In this document: positions 14,001 through 29,000 of the stretch, in pieces
Layout: every line of letters starts with the position of its first letter
Numbering within the stretch: the stretch's first letter is position 1
Source of the DNA: Calamus simplicifolius
Taxonomy: Eukaryota > Streptophyta > Magnoliopsida > Arecales > Arecaceae
Length of the DNA stretch: 64,000 bases
Reading direction: 5' to 3'
NCBI GenBank assembly: GCA_900491605.1
Contig: UESW01003833.1
Coordinates: 2,141,504-2,205,503, forward strand
Notes under the pieces: model-generated
What the model was told of the DNA's origin: nothing
Database searches by the model: none
Seen by the model: only the letters and a program-made list of their open reading frames with translations
Program-made: the position numbers and the translations under genes

Positions 14001-17000
14001 AGGAAAATGAAGTCTAGATGTAGAAATCAATACCATATCAGAAGAGATAGCTAATAGTATTAAGAAAAATAGCTATAAGTATGCTACGAAAATCCAAGAA
14101 AAAAAGAAAAAAAATCATATAATAAGAAAACTTAATGGTAGAATAAGAAAGTTTAATCAGTGGTTAAGGCTCAAAAAGAATGTTATAAAGAACTACTTAA
14201 ATATAGAAAATAGAGAAGCGCACCAATACTATAAGATGGCTAAAAAAGAAGTTAAAAGAATAATGCGAGAGGCTAAATTTAAGGCACAAAGAATTATCAC
14301 AAACTAAAAATGAAAGATAAAAGGAAGATATAAATAGAATTGTAAGACTAAGATAAATGAAAACTAGAGATATGATTTAAGTTAAATGCATCAAAGATAA
14401 CAACAAAAAAGTTTTGATTAAGGATAACAAAATCAAAGAAAGATAAAGATATTTTAATAAATTATAAAATAATAATTCATGTAAATAATTTAGGATGCCT
14501 TAATAGTTCCATTGAGCATAAAAATATAACATATACTCAACTCAACTACAACTCAACTCATCTAAACCTTTTCCCAACTACATGGGATCGGCAAATATAA
14601 CATATACTCATAGAATTAAAATGTCTAATGTAAAAGAGGCTATAAAGAAGATGAAAATAGAAAGAGCAATAGAACTTGGACAAAATCTACATCAAGATTT
14701 AGAAATGTTTAGATGATATAAAAGTAACTTGAATGACAAATTTAATTAATAAGATCTAAAAAAAGATGCCTTGATAAATGAATGAAGAACATTACATTAC
14801 TGATTTATAAGAATAGAAAAGATAATCAAAATTGTTCTAACTATTGTAACATTAAGCTCATGAGTTATACTATAAAAGTTATACTATAAAACTTTGAAAG
14901 AGAGTAACTAAGAGGTTAAAATGTACTATAAAAAAAATCAAAGAATCAATTTGGTTTTATGCTAGGAAGGTCGACTATAAAAGCTTTTTTTTTTTCTATA
15001 GAGGTTAATAGAGAAGTATAGAAAAAAGAGACAAGATTTTCAAATGAATTTTATTGATTTAAAGTTAAAGGTCCGATTGGTAATAGAAAAAAGTATATGT
15101 TAAGTATACTAATGTAATAAAAACATGTATAAAGTGGTTACCAGTATAAAAACTGCTGATGATAGTATTAGTAAATTTTTAATTACAAAATGTTTGCATC
15201 AAGGATCTTCTCTTACTCCTTACATTTTTGCATCAGTTATGGATGAGTTTATAAGACATATTCAAGATTATATTTCATGATGCATATTATTTATAAAAGA
15301 TATAGTACTAGAGGATGAAATTAAGACTAGGGTAATAATAAGTTGGAATATAAATAAATGCATTAAAAGTAAAGGTTGTAGGTTAGGCAGGACCAAGCCA
15401 TAATAAGAATGCAATTTTATTATATTTACAAATAGAGATGAAGGTAGAGTAAAAATTGAAGATCATAAAATTTTTAAAAGTGATTATTTTTTATATTTAA
15501 GATCGATTATTCATAAAGAAGAAGAGATTGAAGGTTGGCCATAGTATTAAAGTAGGTTTACTTGAAATGAAAAAACATGACTGAAAAGTTACGTGATTGT
15601 AGTATATCCGCCAATTTGAAAGAAAAATTTTATAAGCCAGCATTAAAACCGGCTATGTTTTATAGTAGATAATATTGGGCAGTTAAAACATTATATGTGC
15701 ACAAAATTCATGTAGTTGAAATGAGAATCTTAAGATAAATGTGTAGTAGTACAAGAAAAGATAAAACAAAAAATAAAGTTATTCGTAAAAAAAGTAGAAG
15801 TAGCACCAATTGATGATAATTTTAGAGAAAAATGACTTATATAGTTTAGACATTTGTAATGTAGACTTAAAGATATATCAGTATGAAGGAATGTTTTTTA
15901 ATATATGTAGAAGAACAAAGACGTAAAGGTAGATCGAAAATTATATGAGAGAAAATGATAAAGAAAGATTTAAATTTTTAAATTTTACATAAAATATAAC
16001 TCAAAACTAAACAAAAGGAAGAAAAGGATTAACGCAACAGACCCAATCTAGTTTCGAATTAAAACTTTATTGTTGTTATTGTTGTTGAAGAGACGTAATG
16101 AAGAGGTAAGAGACTCAATTTAGATAGTATAGGCATGTTCAACAAAGACATAGAACTTAGGGAAAGGAAGGGCCATCTAATCTATCAAAGAACCACAAGA
16201 CGTAGGCTGACAATGTAATTAATATCGACTTTTAGACCAAAAAAAAAATCAAATATTTATAGGCATCATTAATTGAACTATCACATGTGTTATAGGAACA
16301 ATTCATACACGGTGAGGAAAACAAAAAGATATCATGTGCCAACAAAAATATCTATAAATCAATGACCCCTCGCCTTACCTCTCCCATGTTCACCTTCATC
16401 TTGTTTAGGTCAAAAAAAATACATTGAGAACTCTTGGAGGGAAAAAAACTCAAGGGAAACCTTACAAAACCACAAAATGCAAAACCAACTATACATGATT
16501 GTAAATAAGGTAGGTCCCACAAATGATAAAGAATAATGTATCAAGGGTCAATGGTCAAGAAATAAACTAAGAATATGGATTTTGCAAAAAGGATAAAATC
16601 ACAGAATAGTAACAAGATAAGCATTTGCAAAAAGTCATCAAAATTCATTATGTTTGTGGTAGGGTAGTAATGTACTTATCCAAAGGTGGGTCCAGTGACA
16701 ACAGAAAATTCAAAACTGGTCAAAATTAGTCAAATTTGGTTTCTTAAAATTGCTAACATTTGAGTGATGAAAGATTCCCTTTGAAACAGTTCAAAATTTT
16801 GAATTGACCGTCATCAAGATAAAAACCATGGAAACAAGCCAAGGAAAAAGTGTTAGGATTACTTTTCTCCATGGTAGTCACCAAGTTTGGCAGTCTCTGT
16901 ACTTGATCCTAAAATGGTACCTACCAGCACACCCTATACCAAGTGTCAATATGGTAGGTTTATGGTGGGCGAAGAGTCTCAGTATCCTCCCAGTACAGTA

Positions 17001-20000
17001 TGTGGTACGGTCAAATACAGCAAAACATGGTGGTACCTAGAGGAGGCACAAGAGGATAAAGAAGCATCCAAAGCGCAATCCATGTCCAATAGTAACAAGA
17101 CCAATGATCAAAGTTCCCTTATGACTAAAGAGGGTACATATCGTGCTTTAGATCCCTAAGAAAACGTTGAAACCATCATTGGACCTTACTGAACCACAAA
17201 GGCACAAGAACCACCAAAGGATGAATGAATGGATTAAACGGGGGTCATTCCATTATGGTTACAAAAGTTCTGTTGACCAAAGGTGATCAAATAGCCAAAA
17301 AAGAAATCTATTCCAGCCATATCTGGATTACTGAATTATGGAAATGTATCAACCAAGCCAAAGTAACACTTTGTGTCACCATGGTATGATTCATTGTAGG
17401 AGTTCTGCTATAACAATAAATTATCCAATGGTATAATTTTAAAAAAATTACAGTGCCCAAACCAACATTCCAATCCTAACAACATGAAATTTCAGGAGCA
17501 AGTATCAGAATGAATATAAATTTTCAACAGAAAACAAGTGCCCATATATAGAAAATTCGAAGATTTCATCAAAAAGATCACAAGCACACAACATGGATGG
17601 ACATCCAAAAATCTGAATATACAATATCCATTTCCAAATTCATATAATCAAAAAATGCATAAAGTGAAAATATACTAAACTGAACATGTATATACTTTGA
17701 TTTGTGACAAAACTAACAAGGTTAAGCAAAAGTGACAAAAGTAAACACAATGACTACCCTACCATCCAATGTGATGGGCACAAGGAACAAGCGATTGCTC
17801 AAGGATTATTTGTGAGAAACTTGACAGCCAAACTACATCAAAGGAGAATGACCTATTGCCATTACTTAGACTAGATTTGGAGCATACAAGTGGCATTTTG
17901 TAAGAGTTATTGGCAGAAATGAGGATATTTTGACATGAAGAGTCTAACTTTCTTCATTATGGTGATCAAATAACTAACTTGGAGAGCACACCACACATAT
18001 CTCAGGGAGAAGTTCCTTGCATGGAGAAGAATGTAAGATCAATAAAATAGATGCGATGAGCTCTGCAACTATTCATTTGGTTGCAAAAAGAGAGGAAATG
18101 CAGCTTATTAATTTAAAAGAAAAAGAAATGAAATATAAGAACTGCAGCTTCAAAAAAACTAGAGAAATTCAAAGATATCATACCTGAGCTACTCTATCGA
18201 TTTCAGACATCAGTAATCCTTTACGAGCCTCAGGTATTTTCAGAAAAAGAATTTGTCGGATATCTTGAATTTCATACACGGAAGAAACCATGTTAGAATC
18301 AGTAAGATCAATTGGATGCAATGAGCTTATCAGGTAATCAATAAAAAAAGCAATGATTTGATATTCTGAAAAACAAAAGGATAATCATTTACAGGAAGCT
18401 GATGGAAAGAACTGCCATTTTTTTATGGTGAAATGAAAGAGTTGCATTATTTTCCTGTATGAATTCTACTCTAAAACTAAAATGAAGAATAATCTATATG
18501 GTGGACAAATAGAATAAATGAGAAAAATGCATAACATGATGTCAGATAACTACAAAAACCCTCGAAGAACCTCTGCAATTTTAAACAAGTCAGCAAAAGC
18601 AATGATAGCAAGTTGCATAAACATGAGAAGAAAAATAAATTTAAAAATCCACAGGAGAATGACATAGTTTAAATGAATTTCATCATGATCAGATATGCCA
18701 CCATGATGTCTAGCAGTTATATGCTACAGCTAGTCAGATTTATGCAGGGAAAGCTGAAGCAAAAAGTTCATAAAATTGTCTCTTAGAGGCACAAAAGCAC
18801 AAGCTTTAGCTGTTTGCACTTCCCATCAACTTGATTGTACCAGCATATTGGATGTTTTAAGATGAAAGGTTAAGAGCACATCTGGTCACTTCCTGAGTGT
18901 ATTATACTCCAATTGTCTGAACCATTTTTTAAGAGATCAAACATTCTATTCGCATCTATGAGAATATTTCAAGTTGAACTCAGAAATTTTTTTTTTTTCC
19001 TTAAGTCAAACAGAATCTCACAGCACAACTCGAAGAAAGTGCGAAAGCAGAGGCGACTTTTAAATTTAGTTAAAAATGACTTTATCATATAGCAGAACAG
19101 GCAAATATAACTAGCAGAGGAGAGAGGAAGGCAGCCTAAGCCTCAACAGAAGTGTTCAAAAAAAAAAAAGCCAATTCAATCAGGCAACAAGCACCTCAAT
19201 ATGAAAGAAAATCTCTGAAAATCAAACACTTCTAAAGCATGTCAGATAGAAAGAAAGAGCTATGCATTATCCTTAAAAAATCAAACACTTCTAAAGCGTG
19301 CCAAACAAAAAGAAAAAACTAGGCATTGGCCAAATGGAGCAGCTAAATACACCGAAATGATATAACCGGCAACTTAACCAACCACAATGATGAGGAAATC
19401 TAAATTACAGAAGGAAAGCAATTGAAAAAATCCATAACAGATGGTGTCCAGTTGACTGCTAAAAAAGCAGTAGTCGGATATAAATGTTTACCCGGTATGA
19501 TAGCATAAATAAAACTGATGATCTGACTTGCCAGAGCTAAATGCTTGGAGGTTATGGACTTCAAGCCAGATACCTGAAATTCAATATCAACACAATCATG
19601 GGGTAATAAAGCATAGCTGCAGCATTCAAGCCCTCACAAACAAATTCCAATCTAATCAAGGAAAAAATTGCATTGATAAGCATATAAAGAACTTACATAG
19701 AGAACTCAAAGTGGAAAGCCAAGACAAGTTCCACTACAATGAGAATAAGACTAGCTAAATCAGTTTTGGACGCCCATAAAGTGAAAGTAGAGTATTTGAT
19801 GGGTTAACATATCTTTGGCATGTTACATCACCCTTGTCCCAGTTATTGTATTAATTAACAAATCCACCAACAGAAAAGGATGCTAACAAGGTAGGCTAGC
19901 TGGTAGCATAAGCTGTAGAAGGTATGCAAGGTGCAGATACCAAAAAATTAAAAAGACACTTGATACATGAACACCAAAATGAGGCCAGAAGAGCAAGGCA

Positions 20001-23000
20001 CTGCAGCAAGTCAGAATAAAACCAACTAGAAGCAGGATGATGACAATGGGAACATCATGTTGCAAGCTCCAGCTACAGCATGAAATCTCAAATTACAATG
20101 TTTATTTGCAGGTGAATCAGCAATCCATGGTAAGGATAGAGATAGAGGTAGACCTAAACTAATATGAACAGAAATAATTAAAAAAGATATAACTATTTGT
20201 AATTTGAGTGTTGACTTAATTCTGAATAGAGTAGAGTGGAGGAAGCTGATTCATATAGCCAACCCCATGTAATTGGGAAAAGGCTTAGATGAGTTGAGTT
20301 CAGTTGAGTTGAGTATTTGCAGGTGAATCAGCAATAAAGACTGCAAGGTTAAAATGCAGCACATGAAGGCTGGCAATGAAAGAACAAGGTATCAAAACAA
20401 ATAGAGGCAAGGCATTGAAGTGAAATTGATTATCAACAAGTAGCACCAAGTAGTAATGCAAAATTGAGTGTAGAAAACAACGGAAATCAACAAAGGGAGG
20501 CAATGCTAAGGGATCATGTGCTATCATTAATCAAGACCGGGGATAGGAAACAACACAAGATGTACAAGAGATTAGTAAGGACTAAGAGCAACAGAAAAAT
20601 ATCAAACACTGCCAAAAAAAGTTGAGTTAGTAAGGAATCAGAGATTGAAGCACAAGTAACTGAAGCAGTCTTAAGGTGTTGACTTGCCAGGACATCAGAG
20701 ACAAAGCTATTCAGTAATCAATGAGAAGTTGGTCCAAAGTGATCCTACACTAAATGACCCCAAACTCAACTGATGACAAACTTTGAAAGCTCTTTGGGTC
20801 CTCAAATTCTAATGACCACTGTGGCAGCCACAGGCAAATAGACCAGATTCTGGAGCTTCAAAGCTTTTTGGATTTGTCTTCATTCCAGTATTCTTACAGC
20901 CACCAGCAATTAGATTACCAGACATCAGAAATAGTTAGAAATAGTTCAACCAAGCCAATTATTCAAGAATAGTGTGGTTGGGTTGAATTCCAAAGGAGAT
21001 TTTGAAATTTGGCTGCTCATATGTAAAATATACTTCTTTATATTCAAAAGCATAATGTAAAGTTGTTACAAACAATTATGTGCGTGCCTGAGTGTAAAGC
21101 TTAGTTGCTATAAGGAAATTTTGGCTCTAAACCAATAATGACTGCAGAATTAGCATTATCAAGCCAGACTAGTGTACAAATATTTGTTCTGACCTTGATC
21201 TAAGAATCAGAAATATATCAATTAAATCCAACAATCTTGTAAGTACATAAACAAAAACGTGCTTCAGAAGTCCCATCATATCGCCCAACCAATAGGGTGA
21301 ATAAAGCATTTTCATGATCTCATCAGGTGCATGTATCCAGTCAGTCAACTACAAGATATAGAACATGAAACCCATAAATTCTGTAAAGAAGAGTTATTGA
21401 AAGGGGTCAAAAAATCTCTAAAAGAATTTGTATATCAGCTCCGAATGGATAAATGAATAACACAGAAAACTCTCAGCTAAGTCCAGTTACATTCAGTGGA
21501 CATTCCTTTCTTTCAAAAGAGTCCAATGAAATTCTAGATACTGCACGATGACAAATCCAGAACATGATCACATACTGAATTCTTTCTGAAGATATTAAGA
21601 AAACAACTGAGATGATTGTTAATATCATCAAAGTAGCAACTCCTTATATAAATTTTAAATTATTCATAAAAATCAACAGCACACTAAAATTTACCTGCAT
21701 AGCACCAGCACCAAGGACAAGCTGACAAGTCCTTGTGTTAAAAAGCTTCAATATTTCTACAACACGATGGACCACTTCAGATGTCAAAGCCGGCAAACAT
21801 TTGCTTATGTCAACATACTCCGACAACATTTTTAATAATATTAAACCACTGCACATGAACAATTTCAAGTTAAAATTACTTCAAAGATTAAAGGCAACCC
21901 AGCTTGAATATTGGACAAATATATATTAAAAAAAATCTCTAGGTATAATGAAACCATTATAAGTGGTAATTAATATTGCAACAGCAGCAGTAACAACAAC
22001 AACAAAGCCTTAATCTCAAATAATAATAAACATTAACAACTAAATAAAGTTGAATGTAACATTTTGACAGCCAAAAGCATAAAGAATTAAAAAAGGCTGA
22101 ACTAAATAAATAAATAAAATGGTGCCATCTCAATTGGAGATGCAAATAATAAACATATTAAAAATTTTACTTAAATTAAACAATGACAATTTGTTAATGG
22201 ATGATTGATCATAAAAAGAAGAAGAAAAGCACAAATAAAGGTTTCCCAATCATACAGATAACTAACCAGTTTACCATGTGATAACCAACACCTCCATACA
22301 TAAGGATCTGAGAAGTAAATCTTCCATGTTCCTTCATATTACTATCATCATTCCTGATTGCAGGTTCTTGTTCAGCTTTGTTTTCTTGATTTGACCCAGC
22401 TGATGACAGTGACAAGGTTCCGTTACTAGGATCTGCAGTATGCTTACCTGACTCATTCAAGCTAAGATGTTGTTCACCAGAAGAACCCCCATATTCAACC
22501 TTCTCTAAGGTAAAATTGTTGGGGCCTAGTTCATCATCATGAACAAAAGAAAGTGATACAATGATGGCCTGAAATTCATCAGGAACATCCACTGCAACCC
22601 ACGTCTCTTGGTCAAGAACAGCCTTAATTTTTGCCATCTATAAAAGATAACTATAAAATTAGAATGATGATGACTTTTAGGTCACTCCATAAAAATTTAA
22701 ATAAACCAGCATCTGCAGACAGCAAATTTAGAATCATGTTCAAACATGACAGAGTCATGCAATTATATTGTAAACCAGACTTACTCGAGATTCGTGTTGA
22801 AAATCAACAAATGCCTTTGACTGCGACTGTAGAGTTCCACGAATGCTATAACCTAACCTGCCACCAATCTGCAAAGAGGGCCTTATCAAGTATAAGCACT
22901 AAAAGCTAAGAAGGAAAATTAAAATATTAGTAACTAATTTTATCCACAATAAGCAAGCAAAATCACCTTCTCAGTAGCTGCTATAAAATCTTGAGTTATG

Positions 23001-26000
23001 TTATAAATGCTTAGAAATTCTTGAAGTCTCAACCTGGGATGAAGAAGAGCACGGACACCAAGCAGCTTAGCCCATCTTCCATGAGCCGCATCACAAGCAG
23101 AAAATACAGCTTCTGTGTTTTCCCGCAATACATCAGCACTGAAATTAATTGCCAACATCAGAATGTCCAAACATAGTCCATCAAATCCACATACAAGTAA
23201 AATGCCAAAATACAAGTTAGACGTAAATGGTTAAGAAAATCAGAAAACAAGAATACCATGATGGAAGAAGTCAACAACAATACCATGATGCGAAAGAAAA
23301 GGAAATGTTTAAAATGCAATACCTCATAAAGGTCTTTTTTGGTGCTAAGCCAAGATCATATAAATAGCTGATCTGCAACTTATAGTTTGACATTCGTACT
23401 CACAATGCTAGCGACTAATAGAAAATTACAAGAACAAAGTTTAAGTAGTTACTTTAAAAGTTTCATCTTTATTGCCCCTGTTTATAAGCCCAAATTCCAT
23501 GATCAGAATTTAGCAAATGGCTTGGTCGATTATAAGCATTATAAATAGTCAAGAATAATGTTGTACTTCAGACAGGAGCATTCATGGAAGTATGATCCAC
23601 CCTTCAACTTCTACACAATCAATTGCTGCCCATGACTGATGCATGGCAGCAAACAGCGGTGATGAAGGGAAAACCAGACAAGAAGATCATGCTTGCTATA
23701 TTACTCTGCATTCATAAAATTGGTAGAAATTTCCACTAGACAGGGAAAAGTGTATAAAGAAGCCAATTTTGCCTACATTATTAGAATTTTAAGAACATTG
23801 CATTTTTAACAGGACCAAACATAAAACAACACAAGATTGATTATATTGTCAATAACTTCATCCCTATAGCAAAACCTAGCATATAGACCTTTCACCCAGT
23901 TCTGTTGCCAATGATAATGTTCCCAAGACTCAACAATCAGAGTATAAATTTGGAAGAACCTATAAAAGAGTGATTACCTATAGCTCCTTCATATACTACA
24001 TAAAACATGCTGTCTTGTGTTGCAGAAATTTATTAAGGACCAACAAAGTTCAATTCTAACAGCGAAAAGACCTTGAGTTAACCTATGTTTTCATACTGCT
24101 ACCAAAATTAACCCAGAATGTTTGTAATCTGGACCCTTCGATCAGCCAAAGTAACCCCACTCAAGACCTAGAATTAGGCATTGGTAGACACTCCAACACA
24201 GGTCTGTACCCAACCCTTTGACATACAACCACATCTTACATAACTGTGTCCATAAAACATGACCCATGATCAGCAGCCTTTCTTCAATTGCATTTCGTTA
24301 GCTGATACAAACAAATTCATTTTCTTCCACAATTCCTGACATCAACAAGTCCCATGCAATTTAGCATCTTTTCAAAGAAATACTGCTCCATCCTTTTAAT
24401 TACTGTAAGTTCTAGTATCATAAATTCAACTGTTTGCAGATCTAATTACTGGATGTTTGATACAGAACACAGAGTCATTGGATAAGAACGGCTACTACCA
24501 TGAAACACAGCCATAAGATAATTGATGGATAAAAGATCCATAAATCCATACTGATTAGGCAATTCTTCCTAAAAAATACCTTTAAGTCACATAAAAGAGT
24601 GTAGGGAAGATTAGATTGGATGCAAAAAATCTTGATTCAGGATGGATACTTTAGGAAATACAAATCCATACTCTGCCTATGTGTGAAGTTTTTATATATA
24701 GCCAGTCGTAAGCCCAGACGAAGGAGAAGGGTTGCGGTAGATTGATGGATAGTGTAAAACTATAGTCACACCCTTGAAATACATTCTGAACAGCTTCATT
24801 AGTAAAATGCAATTTGCAAAGAAAAACTTGCAAATATGAGATATCTTCTAAGACAATGACCCTATGGGCAGTTGTTATTGTAACCCTTCACTTAATCACA
24901 AAAGAAGATCTAGTTTCCTGCAGTCACCGAAGGCACATAACTGACAAATATTCATCTTGAAAATCCAAATGCTGACTATGTTAAAATAGAACATGTCATA
25001 AAACTTGAAGGACATTATCTTCAAACAATATTACAAAGTAATATAAACCAGAAAGTACAAGCTGTCACCGGAAATTTTTGGATGTATTTGGACTGGAGTC
25101 ATCATTGGTCCTTCCTTGGAATAATGGACTCTTGGAAGCATTCCTGGGAAGAGAATGTGAGATATGAGGAACAACAGTTTGATCACTCTCTTGGGCAGCT
25201 TCTGCAGCTGCCGCACCATGTGCAACTGCCATGGCAACAGAATCAGCAGCATAACATCCATCAAGGTTTCCCATAATCCACTCTATGACTCTCTTAACTT
25301 CTGCTGCTCGCATTAAATGTGCCTGTATTCACTAAAAGATCACAGATCACATTACAGCACACATAAACATAAATAAATGACAGAAGGCATTTAAAGGAAT
25401 TACAGAGATGCAACTCATGCAGAATAATTTATACTCAACACTTCAAGCACATCATGATACTTTTATCACATATCAGGTACTGTCTGTGCAAGCATAAATG
25501 GCATGCCCTTAATTGAATACCACAATAATAATTTTAAAAAAGTAGGTTGACCAATATAAGAAAGCAAAATATTAAGACCAAAAAGAAAAGATTTTAGTGA
25601 AAGATCAAAGAATTAGTCCTTTGTGTTACCTTGTTAGAAACTAATTATAATGGTAGATGCTCACAAAATTGACATTTCAGGACTTCTTATATAAACATGA
25701 GTTGGCCGAATCCCTATACAAACCAACAAGTTATGTGGACTGCTAAGCATCAAAATCTATATGACAAGGACTGACAAGAGCTTATTATCCATTAAGGAGA
25801 TCATGATTAGAATTGGGAAAAGGACTGTCTTCAATGATGTACTCTATGCCTGTAAATAGGTGAGGTTTAGGAACTAAAACCAAGCTTATAATACAGCACC
25901 TAGCAGAAAATAGATAGATCTCACCAAGCAACTTATCACCAAAAGGCTTTGGGAACAAATATGATTGATTTAACACATTTAAATAGGAAAATAAAAAAGA

Positions 26001-29000
26001 AATGCTGCAAGAAGACTTACCCTCACAACCTTGAATATAGCAGCCAATAGCTGGACAAAGCTTTCAGATGACAGATTCCTCAATTTACTTGCTAATGACA
26101 AGCCTCCACCTGAGTCATGATGCAATATGTAAGATAAGGAGAACAAGGACCAATATATATATATATATATATAACAAAAAATAGTGCAGGTAAAAGGCAC
26201 AACAACTAGATGGTCAGACCATCTGAATCCACAGCTCGTTCCCCCATCACTAAAACAGACTCTAGTGGCCGGGCTAGCAAAACTGGAAGCAACTCAGCAA
26301 CTGTAGTTTGATTGCAGCTTTCATATCAGTAATAAGTGTATCACGGTAGATCCTCAAAACAGCTGGGAGTTTTGCCTGGAAGAGAATATGATAAAAGGGT
26401 GCCATCTAAGTAACAACTTTACAATGAAATGCATCTATTAAGGCTGTACCACTTACAAAGTCCCTTCTTTACATCAAAAATGTTACTACAAGGTAAAGTT
26501 CAAGGTTGCAAGAATAGAAATTGTAACCATCAGACATGAACAAAAGAAGCTGGGAATCATTACAAATGTAAAAACAATTGTAGGGATCATTTTCATTTAA
26601 ACTAAAGAGAGTAGATAAAACTACATGTGTATCAATCAGAATCCATAATTTGTAAAAGCTGTGTGTCCAGGCAAGTTAACTGAAAACTACTTGGCAAAAC
26701 GATCAAAACCAGTTTTATTTTTGTGTATTTTCTCAAGTAAAGGTTCTCTAATGCCATGAACTAACCAAAGTTCTACATCAACAAGTTTTTATAATTATTT
26801 ATAATAAGTTACAAAATAAAGAATGTTAAAAAATGGGGTTTGCTCCAGTTAGTTTAATGTTCTTTCTTTAATAATCCTGTCCTTTCACAAGATAACTATT
26901 TGACATTACTAACTGTTTCAAATTTCATTTTTTAAAAAAAAATAATTATAAACTTAAGAAGACATCTCATCGATGGCGGTTTCATTATGATGATTTCATG
27001 GAGGTTTTGAAATATTGTTATGAGTATCATGACTTCAAAGGATGATGACCAAGTAGGGATGGATTTTGAAGTACATCCACTAACAGAGTGGACCAATCAT
27101 GCAAAGCCTTAATAATAGTCCTATAGACAATTTGTGTATGCAGAGGTCACACACTTCCAAGAACCATTCCATTGTTACTAGCTAGTGAGCAATAGACTAA
27201 GATGTCACCAAGGAAGAAGGTGTTGCAAGAGTAAAGAAACATTTGGGGGAGAAGGAGGCCTGAGTTTCATTCACTAAGATACTTGACCAGTAAGATAGAT
27301 CCTAGTCAACTGCTCCTAAGACAGTTAGGCACTCAATGACACGCTGGCTTTGAGACTATAAGGTTTTTTGGTCATTCATAATAAAGAAGCTAATGACCAC
27401 CATCCAATAAATTTTATGACGTGGAGGACATTTGATCGTTATTACCATGGGAATATTGTACAGTTCGAAGGTTTTTTTGCATTTTTTTATTCCATAATTC
27501 TTTTTTTTTTTGGGTTCCACCTTTTAGTCTTTCCTTTTCTTTTTTTTTTTTGGGTGCAACCCTCTATTCATTATAATGTAAGGAAAGTCGGTCCACAATT
27601 ATACTTTGCCTTCCAATGTTTCCATCTACTTTTACATGGTTCATAGTTCCCCGTTTGAATGTGATATGTTTTATGCATTAAGAGTCAAGTGCATAAAACA
27701 CATTAATGCGAGATTTATAAAAATCAACATGCAGCATAAAGCAATATTTTAAATATTAGCATCAAGTACCATACCAAGACCTAGGTGCACAAACAAGCTG
27801 GCTGAGTTGAACCAAACACTAAGCCAAACTCAGCTCAGTCAAGCTAATTAGTGTTCAAATTTGGCTCAAGCTTGAACCAAGCTTAAGAACAAGTGCTAAA
27901 ACTCAGCTCAGCATCAATGAAAGAGGCCCATGATCATCTTATGATCAACTCATCTGACCAGTCAAGCTGCATTTGAGCTTAAAACTGAGATCGAGTCAAG
28001 TTCAACCAAAATGTCCTTGCGGCAAGGTCAAAACCTAGATCTCCTCCCCCCATGCACCCAGTGTGTGAGCATATGTTAAATTGCAGAGAAACAGATGAAT
28101 GGTATTGGTACCTTTTGGAGTACAGTGAAAGACAATCTCAACATGATTTGACATCGGGGAAAGGTGGACAAGAGTGGAGAGCTCTCAGGGTATCACAGAG
28201 GCATAGAAGAGGAACCATGAACCATCCTGAAACCCAGACTTGATGCTCTCCTAGTGATGAAAGGGGACAAGGGAACAATCTCCATTGATGATCTCACAGT
28301 GATGAAAGGGACAAGGGAACGATCTCCATTGATGATATGAGCATGAACTATGATCCATGATGCAAGGACAAGCATGATCAATGATGTTGTGGCAAGGATA
28401 ACAAAAGAGATGAGAGGAATAAAGAGAGGCCCAGCATGGAGATGGCAAGGAAACATGTTACAGCTATAGGGTGAGCTGGCAAGGGCAAGGTGAGAATAAG
28501 AGATGGGAAGGTGAGAAGCCAAAAGGGGTGGAAAGGCTACTCATATTTGATCAAGTATAGATTTGAATGATAAGGATTTCATAAAGATGATTCAAGTTGT
28601 TGGATGTAATATACTGCCTCTAATATGATTTGATGACCCCTAGATCATACATCAAGAGGTCAGAACAACATGCATCATTCTGTATTATTATTTGGATCTC
28701 CAAATCACATGATTTTTTATATAAAAATTTTATGGATAGTACACCACAACCAACAGCTCAAATTATTGATACAAGACCCCTATGGTCAATATAGACTAGA
28801 CTAGAACGGTCCACTTGAGTAGCCAAGTCAAGCTCCCCCGTCCCCCCAATACACATGCATAAAAGAGTATGTTCATCAATGCAACCAATCTAAAAACTCA
28901 CTTGCTTCGACTGGGCTCATTAAACAAATGAGCCAAATACTATGTTTAAGGACATCCCATTTGGTTTTTAAATGAGCCAAGCCCAAGCTACTCAAGGAAA

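Noticed and set aside
21960..22000. Possible polyglutamine-type trinucleotide run near exon 12
   Set aside because: It lies in intron 11 (21849-22266), so it is not translated.
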